Shown: positions 41,001-47,095 of the stretch, piece after piece
Layout: each line of letters starts with the position of its first letter
Position numbering within the stretch: position 1 is the stretch's first letter
NCBI GenBank assembly: GCA_029948255.1
Contig: JALIZF010001862.1
Coordinates: forward strand, 434,001 to 498,000
Length of the DNA stretch: 64,000 bases
Reading direction: 5' to 3'
DNA from: Telmatactis stephensoni
Lineage: Eukaryota > Cnidaria > Anthozoa > Actiniaria > Isophelliidae
Program-made: the position numbers and the translations under genes
Notes under the pieces: model-generated
Databases searched by the model: none
What the model was told of the DNA's origin: nothing
The model's input: the letters and a program-made list of their open reading frames with translations, nothing else

Positions 41001-43261
41001 AGATCAGAATCACTTTTCCACACTTATTACATTATTATAAAGAAAAATTCAAGATTCTTGTAGTCTTTGTGAATTTTATCAACAGCACCCAAATAGGAGA
41101 GTTCAAGTTAAAAAGGCAAATTTGACTTGAATTTTGACTCAAGGGAGCTAAGTTTCGTTTGATTTAGCCAGGGAATTTGAGTTAACAAAGTTCGAGTTAT
41201 CCAATATGAGGGCAAAAATGTGGTTACAAAACAAGCTGTCTGAATAGAAACTGGAATTTGTTTGAGATCACGGGGAGTTTGAGTAATACCCCTGGATTTC
41301 TAAGAATGTTTGATCTTTAAAACATTTCAAAATGAACCAATGACATATATATGAGCATATACATGTACTTCCATGTTTTCCCTACAAGTATTTGCCGAGA
41401 CATTTTTTTCAGGAAGTTGGAAATTCTTTTTGACCCCCAGAGCTATTATGTCTCAATGACAAATTTTCTAGTTTCTAGCTTTTCAAAATAATGGAAATCA
41501 CTTATGTAATTTTCTGTAGTTTTAGAGAAATGTGACCAATGGGAATGGAAAATGAAAAAGTGAAATGGAAGAAAAGCAATGAAAATATTTTTGGGGTAGA
41601 ATTAGTCATTTTAGGGAACCAAGTTGCACAAAAGATTGCTTATACAAAAACAGTAATGATGATGAAATTATGAACACTTTTAGCACAAAATAATATTTAC
41701 ACAATTGCTACCCTGTGTTATACAAATACAAATAACTAAAAGCAAACTGGGTTGTCTGCTCCAATTCTTTATAAACACGTATTTTTTACATCCAAAAACA
41801 TGAATAAACATAAGACTGACAAGCCAGAAATTTGACACTAAGAAGCTATCAATGAAGGCAAAAATTAGTTGAAACCAGTGGCGCATTCATGGTGGGTATA
41901 GCCACAGCATTTAACATCCAGGAAGAGGCAAAATTCAATTAACAACTTGTAAAATTCTCATTATTTCTCTTAACGGAAGTCCAGACGATGAGGCGAGCAA
42001 GAAAACTGATTCTGTGTGGTTAACTAATTTTTCTGCCCCAGCGCATTTCATGTTTGGTAATTTGAGGTCCATAAGGTGTTTCAACCGACATTGCTAAACG
42101 ACTTAGGCAGACAACAACCACCAAATCCGAAGCCACGGAGACTGATTACAAATTTGACACATCAATGAAGACGATCGATAACTCCCTTGTTGATTTCACT
42201 TTGCGATCGCCTATCGCAAAAAATCGACAACTCAAATCATCGTAGAAATGCTAAATGCTGAAATGGACCACTACTAGTCGATTTCAATGTATCAAATCCA
42301 CTACATTTTTGTGTGCCCAAAAATGCCTCATCAAAAATTTAAAACGAGAAGAGAATGAAATGATGCCACAATTTATAATCGAGAAATTACAAAAGCAAAA
42401 CTAAAATTACATATATAACGACAGTGGAAAAGCGACCATTTGTCGATTCGTTTCTAAACTGAGCGGAAAGCGTGAGCAAAAGGAGTGAACTCATTCATGT
42501 CGTCAGGCAATAACTGTGCTAGCTTATACAACACAAATGGGTGTATTATAAATGTGAGGTTTGAGAAGTCAAAAGTGGTTCAAAGATGTGAATGAAAGCT
42601 AAACCGCATGGTTACGAAGAGAGAAAAGTCAACTTTAACATAACCTCTTTTTCCGATGTACAAGAATTATTGCACTCGTTCTAAAAATAACCCAATTTAC
42701 TGCGTGTATTTACATTGCATCGTTTAGTATATTGAAAAACTTCAATGTACTAACCAGGATAGAGTGAATCTTGTTTTGTAGAATTTTTTCAAGATCTTTC
42801 TTCATCTCTTTCACTAGTTTTGTGCCATCTCTTCGTTCGATAGTCACTGCTTCTGGTTTGTAGTTCTGCAGTGCAACACAAAAAAGTTGAAACGTTCAAG
42901 TGAAGAAACTTGGAAATCACTTCATGCGTAGGTTTCCGCTTTGTTGCAAAGCCTACCAGCTACTGACAATTTCAAAAATGTGTCTAAAATCAACTTGACC
43001 ATTTTTACAAACCTTTTGTAATTTATCATACTTGGTGACTTTTTTCATTACTTCTTTCAGTTTCTCCCCAATGTCCTTCGCCGAATTTCGCGTCCTGAAA
43101 CATATCAGAAATTCCTCACTTGCCGCCTTTTCAAAATTACTACTCATGCGATTCAATACTTACGTCGTGTCGTCGACTTTCAACTCATTTGCTGTCGCTA
43201 TTGCAAGCATAGAATACAAAAGAGCGAAGGAACCAAGGGCAATAATGCTGCGGAGCGCCAT
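4595..43261 (-). CDS. CACNA2D: Calcium channel alpha-2/delta subunit, complete 40-exon gene
   Basis: Auxiliary subunit of high-voltage-activated calcium channels; the family promotes surface trafficking and gating of the Cav pore and sits outside the membrane, usually GPI-anchored. I threaded 40 exons with GT-AG borders, 3102 coding bases giving 1033 residues, close to the usual family length of about 1000-1150. Order seen: signal peptide, VWA_N, VWA, Cache-like modules, cysteine-rich delta region, hydrophobic tail. The start at 43261 is the first in-frame ATG after upstream in-frame stops, in a good context (A at -3, G at +4). Phase is consistent at every junction. Exon intervals are in the nine entries below. 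CACHD1 is less likely because the metal site and the GPI-like tail are intact. Closest vertebrate paralogue not decided. Confidence 0.95.
4706..4755 (+). repeat. GTTAC/GTTATGTTAC microsatellite
   Basis: Short pentamer-type array beside the acceptor of the last alpha-2/delta exon. Confidence 0.7.
5129..5297. mobile_element. Foldback MITE in alpha-2/delta intron 39
   Basis: GATACGATAGACTGATTCCA at 5131-5150 is repeated inverted at 5272-5293. Its inner end is about 20 bases from exon 39. Confidence 0.65.
5468..5880 (+). mobile_element. Non-autonomous element with a start-codon-bearing ORF
   Basis: Related at its ends to the element at 5920-6143 (GGTG..TTACA-type termini, CAACAACGA motifs). Inside, an ATG at 5662 opens a 41-codon frame beginning MAADSEVSIITSQEILVDES, preceded by a CAA microsatellite at 5578-5600. 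The frame looks like the N-terminus of a protein and may be what remains of the parent element's gene. Function unknown. Confidence 0.5.
5920..6143. mobile_element. Foldback MITE, about 222 bases, TA-flanked
   Basis: Left arm AAGGTGATGTTACACGGGTC continues GATTCGCAACAACGA; the right arm at 6104-6142 is the near-perfect complement. AT-rich centre with no ORF. Confidence 0.8.
6405..6830. mobile_element. Foldback element with G-rich ends
   Basis: GGGTATGCTCGTCG near 6466 is matched by CGACGAGCATACCC near 6777, outer G/C homopolymer tracts pair (6415-6440 with 6806-6820), and both ends carry ATGTTTCA. Confidence 0.65.
6908..8397 (-). CDS. CACNA2D: alpha-2/delta exons 34-38: delta part, includes a 23-base microexon
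   Basis: Exons 8345-8397, 8109-8131, 7492-7572, 7349-7388 and 6908-7008. Exon 34 reads PLLAVSSYVMWMTQTLFW, exon 35 is a 23-base microexon coding CFFSGKSQ, exon 36 IANTDSTYTNYCTAVHNLY, exon 37 NPDGKCSENSCVG, exon 38 KFYVAKIEKSNLRLVILQN followed by DCC. These match the hydrophobic stretch, cysteines and FxVxxxxxTNLxLxxxxxxC signature of the delta peptide. Without the microexon the frame between exons 34 and 36 does not join. Confidence 0.9.
7196..7302 (+). repeat. CAGA tetranucleotide microsatellite
   Basis: Imperfect (CAGA)n between alpha-2/delta exons 37 and 38. The long Cys/Leu/Ser-rich frames it creates on the other strand are artefacts. Confidence 0.9.
8749..8908. mobile_element. GAGCGGTTTTCGTATGAGTG-family MITE
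   Basis: 160-base near-perfect palindrome whose ends read TAGAGCGGTTTTCGTATGAG and its complement; TA duplication at the ends. Its interior is rich in ACGGTAC motifs. First of at least nine related copies in the window. Confidence 0.85.
8907..9101. mobile_element. Related palindromic MITE, back-to-back with the previous one
   Basis: Ends TAGAGTGGATTTTGTATGAC and the complement at 9082-9100. It shares the TA with the preceding element, showing a second insertion at the same site. Confidence 0.8.
9337..11198 (-). CDS. CACNA2D: alpha-2/delta exons 29-33: cysteine-rich alpha2/delta junction side
   Basis: Exons 11143-11198, 10465-10488, 9919-9990, 9545-9615 and 9337-9412. Exon 29 reads VIGMQMKGSTLQEIL, exon 30 is only 24 bases (QVCKDDSD), exon 31 KWGCYLIDEDGYIVASNANQ, exon 32 VGKRFGEVHGEVFNAMI, exon 33 IEYKDANSKCGDGGGSSS. 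This matches the family order of a cysteine pair, CYLIDxxGY, GxxFGExxG and the YDYQxxC region. Exon 33 ends at a perfect gtaagt donor that is also the first unit of a 54-base tandem repeat. Confidence 0.91.
10005..10180 (+). repeat. AATA/AATG tetranucleotide microsatellite
   Basis: Long array next to alpha-2/delta exon 31, ending in GATGAT trinucleotides at 10185-10200. Confidence 0.9.
10349..10370 (+). repeat. Poly-G tract
   Basis: Uninterrupted run of about 22 G; length is likely unreliable in assembly. Confidence 0.8.
10604..10752. mobile_element. GAGCGG-family MITE, copy nearly identical to 49260-49408
   Basis: Palindromic ends TTAGAGTCGTTTTCGTATGA. Differs from the 49.3 kb copy by about one base over roughly 145. 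Confidence 0.85.
10772..11004. repeat. ACGGT pentamer-rich region
   Basis: Runs of GGTAC/ACGGT at 10772-10805 and 10918-10998, probably slippage within a degenerate copy of the GAGCGG-family element. Confidence 0.7.
11228..11360. mobile_element. Short foldback MITE
   Basis: AATCGTTTTCAGTGCGCTTG and TTTATCCCGAA on the left are matched inverted at 11315-11358. Confidence 0.65.
11645..11936. mobile_element. CCATAATACTAAGAGAG-family MITE, copy 1
   Basis: About 290-base palindrome: arms share CCATAATACTAAGAGAG, TGATGTCTGTGCGATG and CCATCGCGCGCGCAAGGCTC. Same family as 25527-25815. The whole-arm complementarity would give a long hairpin in the alpha-2/delta pre-mRNA. Confidence 0.85.
11963..16883 (-). 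CDS. CACNA2D: alpha-2/delta exons 21-28: second extracellular module
   Basis: Exons 16815-16883, 15636-15707, 14956-15020, 14214-14291, 13432-13559, 13047-13128, 12261-12355 and 11963-12049. Recognisable blocks: DVNLEDSKENLEN (21), RTYYFSYTEINGTSF (23), the cysteine pair CTDVCPN across exons 24-25, CDEVLLNQLLYGAEMT (25-26), DIIVTAK (27) and TASTPIYVEDVKDNSKKV (28), which correspond in order to the C-terminal half of alpha-2. For exon 24 I chose the gtatat donor because the nearer gtgcga donor breaks the frame with exon 25. Confidence 0.9.
12780..13030. mobile_element. Degenerate element with CTCTGATTGGTTG motifs
   Basis: Shares CTCTGATTGGTTG and CTGTACTCTAATA..GCAC motifs with 2270-2400 and 25345-25485. 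Boundaries are unclear. Confidence 0.45.
13130..13320 (+). repeat. TAACCATGGTAACTTTGT tandem repeat
   Basis: About eight degenerate units of roughly 20-25 bases (GTAACCATGGTAACTTTGT) directly beside the acceptor of alpha-2/delta exon 26. Confidence 0.75.
16121..16705 (+). repeat. Four tandem 146-base copies of a GAGCGG-family MITE
   Basis: AAACCATACTACAGCAG starts a unit at 16119, 16265, 16411 and 16557; each unit ends in ACTTATACGGAAACCGCTCT. Units differ by only a few bases. Confidence 0.88.
16746..16781 (+). repeat. TTGAA pentanucleotide microsatellite
   Basis: About seven perfect units beside alpha-2/delta exon 21. Confidence 0.9.
17035..17400 (+). repeat. CAGA microsatellite, long and imperfect
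   Basis: Several blocks of (CAGA)n; opposite-strand frames are artefacts. Confidence 0.88.
17562..17812. mobile_element. Foldback MITE, about 250 bases
   Basis: CGATATTCTGCAAACTCTGA and GCCAACCGCCAATTG on the left pair with 17775-17812. Ends 51 bases from exon 20. Confidence 0.78.
17863..19005 (-). CDS. CACNA2D: alpha-2/delta exons 17-20: Cache-type module
   Basis: Exons 18958-19005, 18785-18862, 18421-18495 and 17863-17916. Exon 17 reads GLGLMITVVAPVYDRK, exon 18 KKQSLLGVVGTDVALPQLK, exon 19 VGVNGYGFAINNNGFIVIHP. These are the GxMxTVxxPVxD, LLGVxGTDV and NGYxFAIxxNGxxxxHP signatures of the extracellular Cache (VGCC_alpha2) region. Exon 18 begins after the ttttag acceptor at 18863-18864; a closer ag five bases before the LLGV block would put the exon out of frame. 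Exon 20 is a Ser/Asp/Gly-rich linker. All four are phase-0 cassettes. Confidence 0.92.
18181..18340. repeat. Degenerate GAGCGG-family copy with CATGTCACGGT slippage
   Basis: Repeated TCACGGTCATG units and a family-type interior (CAGGAATATTCCCAG, ATAGACATCACAGCACTGAC). Confidence 0.55.
19505..19656. mobile_element. GAGCGG-family MITE
   Basis: Ends TAGAGCGGCTTTCATATGAG and TACGAAATCCGCTCTA, TA at both ends. Confidence 0.82.
19865..20072. mobile_element. GGGCGGATCCAGG-end foldback MITE
   Basis: CATGGGCGGATCCAGG on the left, CCTGGATCCGCCCCTG on the right, flanked by AGCTT on both sides; a second inner pair is AGAGATGACGTC. hAT-like in look, family not proven. A fragment of the same end occurs at 38790-38812. 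Confidence 0.75.
20257..21050 (+). repeat. 398-base tandem duplication enclosing 14-base minisatellite arrays
   Basis: GAAGGCGGGACCGCAAATC begins a unit at 20257 and at 20655. Each unit holds a GGAAAACTTGTCAC array (20371-20590 and 20761-20975) and ends in the same 70-base tail with GTAGATGCGGCTATACC. The 14-base period opens three reading frames at once, so the long Lys/Thr/Cys-rich frames here are not evidence of a protein. Confidence 0.9.
21325..21935 (+). repeat. 92-base satellite, about 6.5 copies
   Basis: TTGACGACCG recurs at 21411, 21503, 21595, 21687, 21779 and 21871, exactly 92 bases apart. Units contain GGTAACTGTTACC palindromes and are highly similar. Confidence 0.95.
22647..23964 (-). 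CDS. CACNA2D: alpha-2/delta exons 14-16: end of VWA and linker
   Basis: Exons 23883-23964, 23423-23472 and 22647-22739. Exon 14 reads IRIFGYIVGREKG and ends with a cysteine (IACKYRG), matching the family pattern of a beta strand, a glycine turn and a conserved cysteine after the VWA domain. Exon 15 gives GYFYTVETLSDVRENVT. Exon 16 gives SYLNVLSRPLALQRYMF followed by WTPLYLDQL, the conserved block that leads into the first Cache-type module. A pogo/Tigger-like MITE lies within 70 bases of exon 15. Confidence 0.92.
23060..23168. mobile_element. AAGTGACTTTT-family MITE, short copy
   Basis: CCTAAGTGACTTTT and AAAAGTCACTTAGGTCG at the two ends. Family also at 30605, 35699 and 56880. Confidence 0.7.
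23171..23360. mobile_element. pogo/Tigger-like MITE
   Basis: Ends TACAGTAAAACCTCTCTAAA and GAGAGGTTTCACAGTA with TA on both sides; the CAGTARAACCTCT end is typical of pogo-group Tc1/mariner elements. Confidence 0.75.
24257..24340. repeat. Near-perfect hairpin, 37-base arms
   Basis: ATTTAAAGATTTATCAAAAT then CCTTATATTTGT pairs with the mirror segment after an 8-base loop. Could be a very short MITE. Confidence 0.75.
24354..24390 (+). repeat. GAGAG microsatellite
   Basis: Short GAGAG-type purine array close to exon 13. A similar one is at 27246-27279. Confidence 0.85.
24431..30430 (-). CDS. CACNA2D: alpha-2/delta exons 8-13: VWA domain with metal-binding site
   Basis: Exons 30380-30430, 27085-27184, 26877-26927, 25214-25288, 24948-25034 and 24431-24565. 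Exon 8 reads YIQGSSSPKDMVILLDL and exon 9 continues SGSMIGNKLAISKL, so the metal-ion site (DLSGSM, DxSGS type) is split by intron 8. Exon 13 contains INFFTDGVEDTEYKK, which supplies the later TDG part of the site. The site therefore looks functional, as needed in the family for channel trafficking. Exons 10-12 are whole-codon cassettes (51, 75 and 87 bases, phase 0 at both ends), so any of them could be skipped without a frame change. Confidence 0.94.
25527..25815. mobile_element. CCATAATACTAAGAGAG-family MITE, copy 2
   Basis: Same structure as 11645-11936, with substitutions mainly in the centre. Confidence 0.85.
26291..26715. mobile_element. Foldback element, about 425 bases
   Basis: CAATAGGCGATAAACACTAA on the left pairs with 26696-26715, GGTCACATGACC with GGATCACGTGACC, and an inner pair TTTTCTTAAGATTC/GAATCTTAAGAAAA. 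Confidence 0.8.
28197..28367. mobile_element. CAGGGACCGCGGAGC-end foldback MITE with G/C tracts
   Basis: CAGGGACCGCGGAGC and GGCTCCGCGGTCCCTG form the ends, TAATT lies on both flanks; inside are a G run and a C run (28249-28266, 28330-28340) that pair. Confidence 0.78.
29270..30112 (+). mobile_element. SINE split by a foldback element
   Basis: The left part has a tRNA B-box-like GTTTGAGTCCTG at 29347 and the right part ends in GCACTATATAAAT followed by an ATC microsatellite (30090-30112), a tail style common in invertebrate SINE/CR1-type elements. The two parts are separated by the element at 29398-29906. Confidence 0.55.
29398..29906. mobile_element. Foldback element carrying a RecQ-helicase-like fragment
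   Basis: About 80-base inverted arms (CTAGTCCAGTCCCAGACTCT and its complement). On the minus strand, 29537-29746 codes 69 residues beginning MAEEESVLYTRYQ and containing FEQLQAIYG..QDVFVN, which resembles the EQxxAI..xxxDVFV segment just before the Walker A motif of RecQ-like helicases; the Walker A motif itself is missing. A 40-base perfect palindrome lies at 29779-29820. Confidence 0.6.
30605..30772. mobile_element. AAGTGACTTTT-family MITE
   Basis: ATTGAAGG and CCTTCAAT at the ends, AATGACCTAAGTGA and CACTTAGGCCATT inside. Confidence 0.75.
30955..31380 (+). repeat. 70-base tandem repeat, about 5.5 copies
   Basis: GCAAAGAAGACTAGAGGTAC recurs at 31021, 31091, 31161, 31231 and 31301. Units are nearly identical; the flanks hold diverged units. 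Confidence 0.93.
31819..32756 (-). CDS. CACNA2D: alpha-2/delta exons 5-7: VWA_N domain and arginine triplet
   Basis: Exons 32621-32756, 31945-32076 and 31819-31876. Exon 5 carries the conserved run ending STVHIPTDVYKG. Exon 6 contains WSKGLDEAFTENR and then a segment ending TGVYRVYPG. Exon 7 reads YKWRQPNDKDFFDHRRRGW, the family DxRxRxWY block just before the VWA domain. Three consecutive arginines are present; in mammalian alpha-2/delta-1 and -2 an arginine of this triplet is known to be needed for gabapentinoid binding, whereas the -3 and -4 paralogues differ there. Confidence 0.93.
32140..32600 (+). repeat. GACT/CAGA tetranucleotide-rich region
   Basis: Interleaved (GACT)n, (CAGA)n and a roughly 60-base higher-order repeat (ACCAATGGATGGATTTAATA), just inside intron 5. 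Confidence 0.85.
33228..33502 (+). mobile_element. ATTGGCTGGCTAC-family element, left part
   Basis: Contains CTGATTGGCTGGCTACTGC and internal motifs shared with 38087-38470, 47803-48066 and 59622-59905. It is cut by the foldback element at 33503; the missing right end is seen at 35536-35575. Confidence 0.6.
33503..35535. mobile_element. 2-kb foldback transposon with long inverted arms
   Basis: Ends CACAGGCAGCCCAGC and GCTGGGCTGCCTGTG, flanked by a GATTACA duplication (33496-33502, 35536-35542). Arms of about 600 and 300 bases share a GGTTTCCTGTGG block, a CGCGGGACAAA block and, in both, an ATG followed by CVPQVDGTHFREALGI. The left arm has a 27-base minisatellite expanded to seven units, the right arm only one. 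The central 35 % is unique and AT-rich without a long ORF. Confidence 0.85.
33588..33770 (+). repeat. 27-base minisatellite inside the foldback arm
   Basis: CTTGTTTTAATTTGCTTGGC plus CGCGCG, seven units. The 27-base period keeps frames open on both strands (ICLARALVL on plus), hence spurious ORFs. Confidence 0.92.
35699..35862. mobile_element. AAGTGACTTTT-family MITE
   Basis: AATTGAAGG..CCTTCAATT ends; very similar to 56880-57018 including TGGTATAATTAACTTTCCTA. Confidence 0.8.
36092..36310. mobile_element. Foldback MITE, about 219 bases
   Basis: TTACAGCGAAAATCTTTGCA and the complement TGCAACGATTTTGGCTGTAA at the ends. Confidence 0.8.
37558..43261 (-). CDS. CACNA2D: alpha-2/delta exons 1-4: signal peptide and start of VWA_N
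   Basis: Exons 43164-43261, 43013-43094, 42755-42865 and 37558-37617. Exon 1 begins MALRSIIALGSFALLYSM, a clear signal peptide ending near ATANE. Exons 2-3 give a charged, helical stretch with the family motif NYKPEAVTIERRDG followed by LVKEMKKDLEKIL. Exon 4 reads KLADKAELLHSNYTYNEELQ. Intron 3 is about 5.1 kb, the longest in the gene. Splice donors are gtaagt, gtttgt, gttagt and gtatgt; the exon 2 donor is the weakest. Confidence 0.93.
37672..37870 (+). repeat. AATG/AACG tetranucleotide microsatellites
   Basis: Two blocks (37672-37745 and 37815-37865) beside exon 4. The Phe/Ile/His/Ser frames they open are artefacts. Confidence 0.9.
40855..41210. mobile_element. Degenerate Tc1/mariner-group remnant
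   Basis: Starts ACAGTAGAACCCGACTAACT, ends with GTTCGAGTTATCCAAT; internal TTGAACTC/GAGTT inverted motifs. Imperfect, old. Confidence 0.5.
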
Positions 43262-43977
43262 TTTTGGTTCCTTCTGTGACGGTGTTTATGTTCGACTTCA
43301 GAGCTACAAAAAGAGCGGGGCCGACTTCTACAGATTATTATTATTATTCTGCTTGGGCTCTTTCGAGCCGTAATTGCCTCACAGCTACAAATAAGGGCAT
43401 CAAGTCATTCATATTTAACGGGTTTCTTGGAGATGACAGGTGCTCGTCGTTTTGCGATTGGCCGAAATTTGGCTTCTACTAACACATACATCGCCGTGCG
43501 ATTTGCATTTGTTGGCTTATTGTGGTCGCTGCATTCTCGTCTCATTCAAACGTTACCTAAGAAGTTTTCAAGTTGATAATTCGAATGGATTGCTACATTA
43601 AACGATCACGATGGTTTTGAGAAGAGATATCATCATGAGAATACGTGAGAGGGGGTTTTCAAATCTGAAAGAAGAAAACCGGATTCGTGTTATCGCGAGC
43701 AGATGGTTTCGCGTTGCCAGAAATTTGTACAAAGTTCTCACGCTCAAAGGACTCCAGCTCAGCTACTAAGAATTCCTAATTAAGTTTATGAATTTAAATG
43801 AAACATAAAATTGCTGCAAATCCAATACAAAATATCACGTTATCAAAATACACTGCAAAAAACGAGTGCAGGCAGAAGCTGTACATTATCGTCAAATGTG
43901 AAAATATTCTTTAGATTTTGCATACATATAAGTTCAAAACTCATCAAACTTCACCTCACCTAAACATTGATAAACAT

Positions 43978-44082
43978 TCATCCTCCATCAGAAATGACAA
44001 AACTGGCGATGACTTCAAGTGTTGATGCATGCAAACCCACGCAAAGAAGTAAACACAGAAACATCACAAAATCGGCCGCCAT
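43978..44082 (-). CDS. Short ORF with signal-peptide-like start, possibly a 5' leader
   Basis: A 34-codon frame beginning MAADFVMFLCLLLCVGLHA, with an ATG in an AAGATGGCGGC context often seen at animal promoters. It stops before a good gtgagg donor at 43954-43959. It lies about 0.8 kb upstream of the alpha-2/delta start on the same strand. It could be an upstream ORF in a spliced leader, an alternative first exon, or a small secreted peptide. No family recognised. Confidence 0.3.
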   Translation of the reverse strand: MAADFVMFLCLLLCVGLHASTLEVIASFVISDGG

Positions 44083-45191
44083 CTTGAACTTGCTAAATCG
44101 AGATAGACTGGGTAGAGTACGAGTATGAACAAATTGGCGGGAAAAAGGCTCAACAGGAAGACCGCATTTCATTTTAGAAAATGTCCTTTCTCTTTCCTAA
44201 TAAAATCTGTTATTTTGACAACAAAGACATGACCATTCGATGAAGATAAATATTGAACTAGAAAAAAAAGTCATTTTAAAACAAAAATACTTTCTTGCAA
44301 ATATTAAATTACATTCCAATATCCGGCTGTTGGCTAAGCAGCAGACACTCAAATGGAAGATAATTTTCCGCCACAAATGAAAACATTCAAAAACTGGCAA
44401 AATTTCTGGGTTCTTAATTGAGTCCTTTTGACGGAAGCTAACTGAAATTAATATAACACTTCTCGACAGCTTGCTAGTGTACAGTAATAAGCTATGAAAT
44501 GCGGTTTACTGAGTCGAAAACTGACCGGATGAACATTTAATACCGACAACGAGACGCCACAGCTTCAATGCCATTTGATGAAACAACTTATTAACGAATC
44601 CAAAATGAAATTAGTCCCACGTTGTGGAAATATTTGAACTATTCAGTATGGAGCCGCGAGGTCCAAATAAAACAAAACATATTTGGCGAGAGAAAAATAT
44701 TTGAAGAAGAAAATAGCAGTCTTCCGGAACTCTTTGATAAAAGTATTACCTAGGAAAGAAAGCGCCATATGAAACTCAATGATTCATGGGCGGTTCACAC
44801 AAACCACGTATAGAGTTAAAACTAGCATCCTCAGCATTCAACCGCTCTTTCCCCTTCCCATTTGGAATTTTGGAGCCCGAGGGAGCCCCCCTCCACCCCG
44901 AGGGAGCCCCTCCCCCCGATAAAATGACCACAGTAAGCCCGTCGATAAAACGAGCAGAGGAAGCCCATCAAATTAGAGAAAAACAGTAAGACTACGATGT
45001 TACAAGCTGTGGGCGGGGCACAAGGAGGAAAGTGGCCAAGTAGGAGACCGTAGTGGTTAGATATAAGTAGACCGCAATTACCTTTTGGGTGTATATTGCA
45101 CGACAACTTTGTAATTTTAGAAAATGTCTTGTTTTACTGATGAAAGTATTACACAATCTTTTTTCTCGAAGAATTGAATTGCGAAACTAAC

Positions 45192-45244
45192 CTCGTTGTT
45201 CCGGTACGCGTCGACCGCGACTGAGAGTAATGCATCGAAAGGAG
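45192..45244 (-). other. Orphan exon-like segment in the intergenic region
   Basis: 53 bases between an ag acceptor and a gttagt donor, open in one frame as PFDALLSVAVDAYRNNE. No partner exon found, and the polypyrimidine tract is poor. It could be an exon of an unseen transcript or chance. Confidence 0.22.
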
Positions 45245-46064
45245 CTGCGGCTTAAAAAGTCATGAAGTTTATCAGTACCGTCGTCTAAGTGCCAGTCGTA
45301 CGAAATACGCGAAATATCTATAGAAAACACAGCTTTAGAAATAAGGTATATCAAATTTTTACTTGGTCGTGGCTAGATGGGATCCTCGCAAACAAGGATT
45401 AGGCTTAGGGTTGTTAATAGGGAAGTTGTTTCGATCGATTCATGGTCATTGTCCAGATAACTGGCTAGTATGGTGAGGCCAACCTCCATAACACACTTCA
45501 TAAACATTTCTTTGTCCAGTAAGGGTGTAATACTTAATTTACCATCAGACTGCTCATGAACACATAATTTGTATTCAAACACGAAAGATAGCGCTTCTGA
45601 CAATAAACACGTATCGAGACACCTTAGGGCGTGCGCAACATGACCAGAACTCGAACCCAAGCCCCCCCAAGACAAGATCATCATTCACGAAAATGCGCAA
45701 ACCGCAGGGCGGTAAGCAAGAAGTACAAGTAAAAACACACAAATAGATCCAATTATTATACTACCTACATTAAGGAACACCAACAAGTTAAGGAAAATGT
45801 CTCTTTTTTATTTTTCTTTGGAAAGTAATCTAATCGATTTCTAAAATACGACTTTGGTTTCCTTCTGGTATAGATAATTTGAATAGAGATAATTTATTAT
45901 AATTGTATATCAATTTTTCTCGGTGACTTTGACCAAACCAATGAACTAGAATTCACGTTTTCAGACAAAGTCACTGCCAATGAAATCTCTTGAAGGAAAT
46001 CACCAAAAAACAAAAGCACAAGCATTGGTCAATCCCGAACACTCTTAACTCCACTTTTGTTTAG

Positions 46065-46635
46065 TTAATAGATCGATTTCACGTGACGTCACGAGAGGAC
46101 TAAAATCTAAACTAAAATTCGGAGAAAGCTGATTGCCTGGTATTTTGTATGTATCATGAAAAGAAGTCGTCTCTGGAAATTTGGTCTGATTCTGTTCATC
46201 GCTTGGCAAATTATCGGCACCAAAATTGTGTCACGCCATGCAGTCACGCATTTTCAAACGACGTAAGAACACATCAATTTGCGACAAATTTCACCTCATT
46301 TGCTTTGGCAATGAACTTAATTGTCATTTTCTATATATATAATCAATAAAATGAACAAATAAATGTATTTTTAATATCATTTCGATGCTTGGTATTTATG
46401 GTCGCCATATTGGTGTACCAGAAAGGTACACCAATATGGCGGCCCCATACATTCTTACCAACAACAAGCCCACATTCAAACATTCGTATCTTCGTGGTGA
46501 AAAGCTCTTTTGACTCAATATTTTCTAGAGTTGCAAAGATTTAGTTGTTCTTTGAGGTACAAGTATTTTTATTTTATTTGATGCTCTGAAACCGACTTTA
46601 TTTTTCTCGATGACGTCAGTGAAATCGATCTATAC
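46065..46635. mobile_element. Intergenic foldback element, about 570 bases
   Basis: TAGATCGATTTCACGTGACG and GACGTCAGTGAAATCGATCT at the ends; a central perfect hairpin GCCATATTGGTGTACC/GGTACACCAATATGGC at 46404-46442. Lies between the two genes, past the SEC24 stop. Confidence 0.75.
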
Positions 46636-47095
46636 CACTAATTTAAATTGTAGGTTGTTATTTGGAAAGTGACGTGAAACGGTAAAGGATGCTGGGAGTT
46701 GAGTTTTGCAGTTCAAAGACCATTATTGGCGTGGTACTGTAATCAGTATGTTTTTGTGTAACCTCGTGCCCAGTCTTTGTTCATATTTTCTAACAGAGGT
46801 TCCAGCAAAGCCTGGGTCCGAGAAAACAAGATGTCTCTTTTGCAATACTGTATATCTATATCAATAAAAAAGTGTCTAAGAAAAACAATGCAATTTCGTA
46901 AATCTTCTAGTTCCATAATCTCCCATAATTCACTGTTTCCAATAGCAACCATTTTTGAAATAGGCGTGCCAATTCATCCCTTCAGAGCAATATATTCCAC
47001 TATTTATAGCTGTCATCGATAGGGGGTGGAATTTTCCACGGGGGGTGCAGTGAGTAGCGATTGTTCTATAGGCGTTCCATTCCAGAAAGGAGAAA

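Larger units (their letters stand above)
37618..42754. other. alpha-2/delta intron 3: AT-rich, few features
   Basis: Contains the microsatellites at 37.7-37.9 kb, an ATTGGCAGGC element at 38087-38470, an end fragment at 38790-38812 and a Tc1/mariner-like remnant at 40855-41210. From about 38.9 to 40.8 kb and 41.3 to 42.7 kb I see no repeats or coding signal. Confidence 0.6.

Noticed and set aside
45373..45684. 103-codon minus-strand frame (MMILSWGGLGSSSGHVAH)
   Set aside because: No recognisable domain; its start overlaps a tRNA-B-box-like GGGTTCGAGTTC, so it is more likely a SINE-derived stretch. Not firmly excluded.
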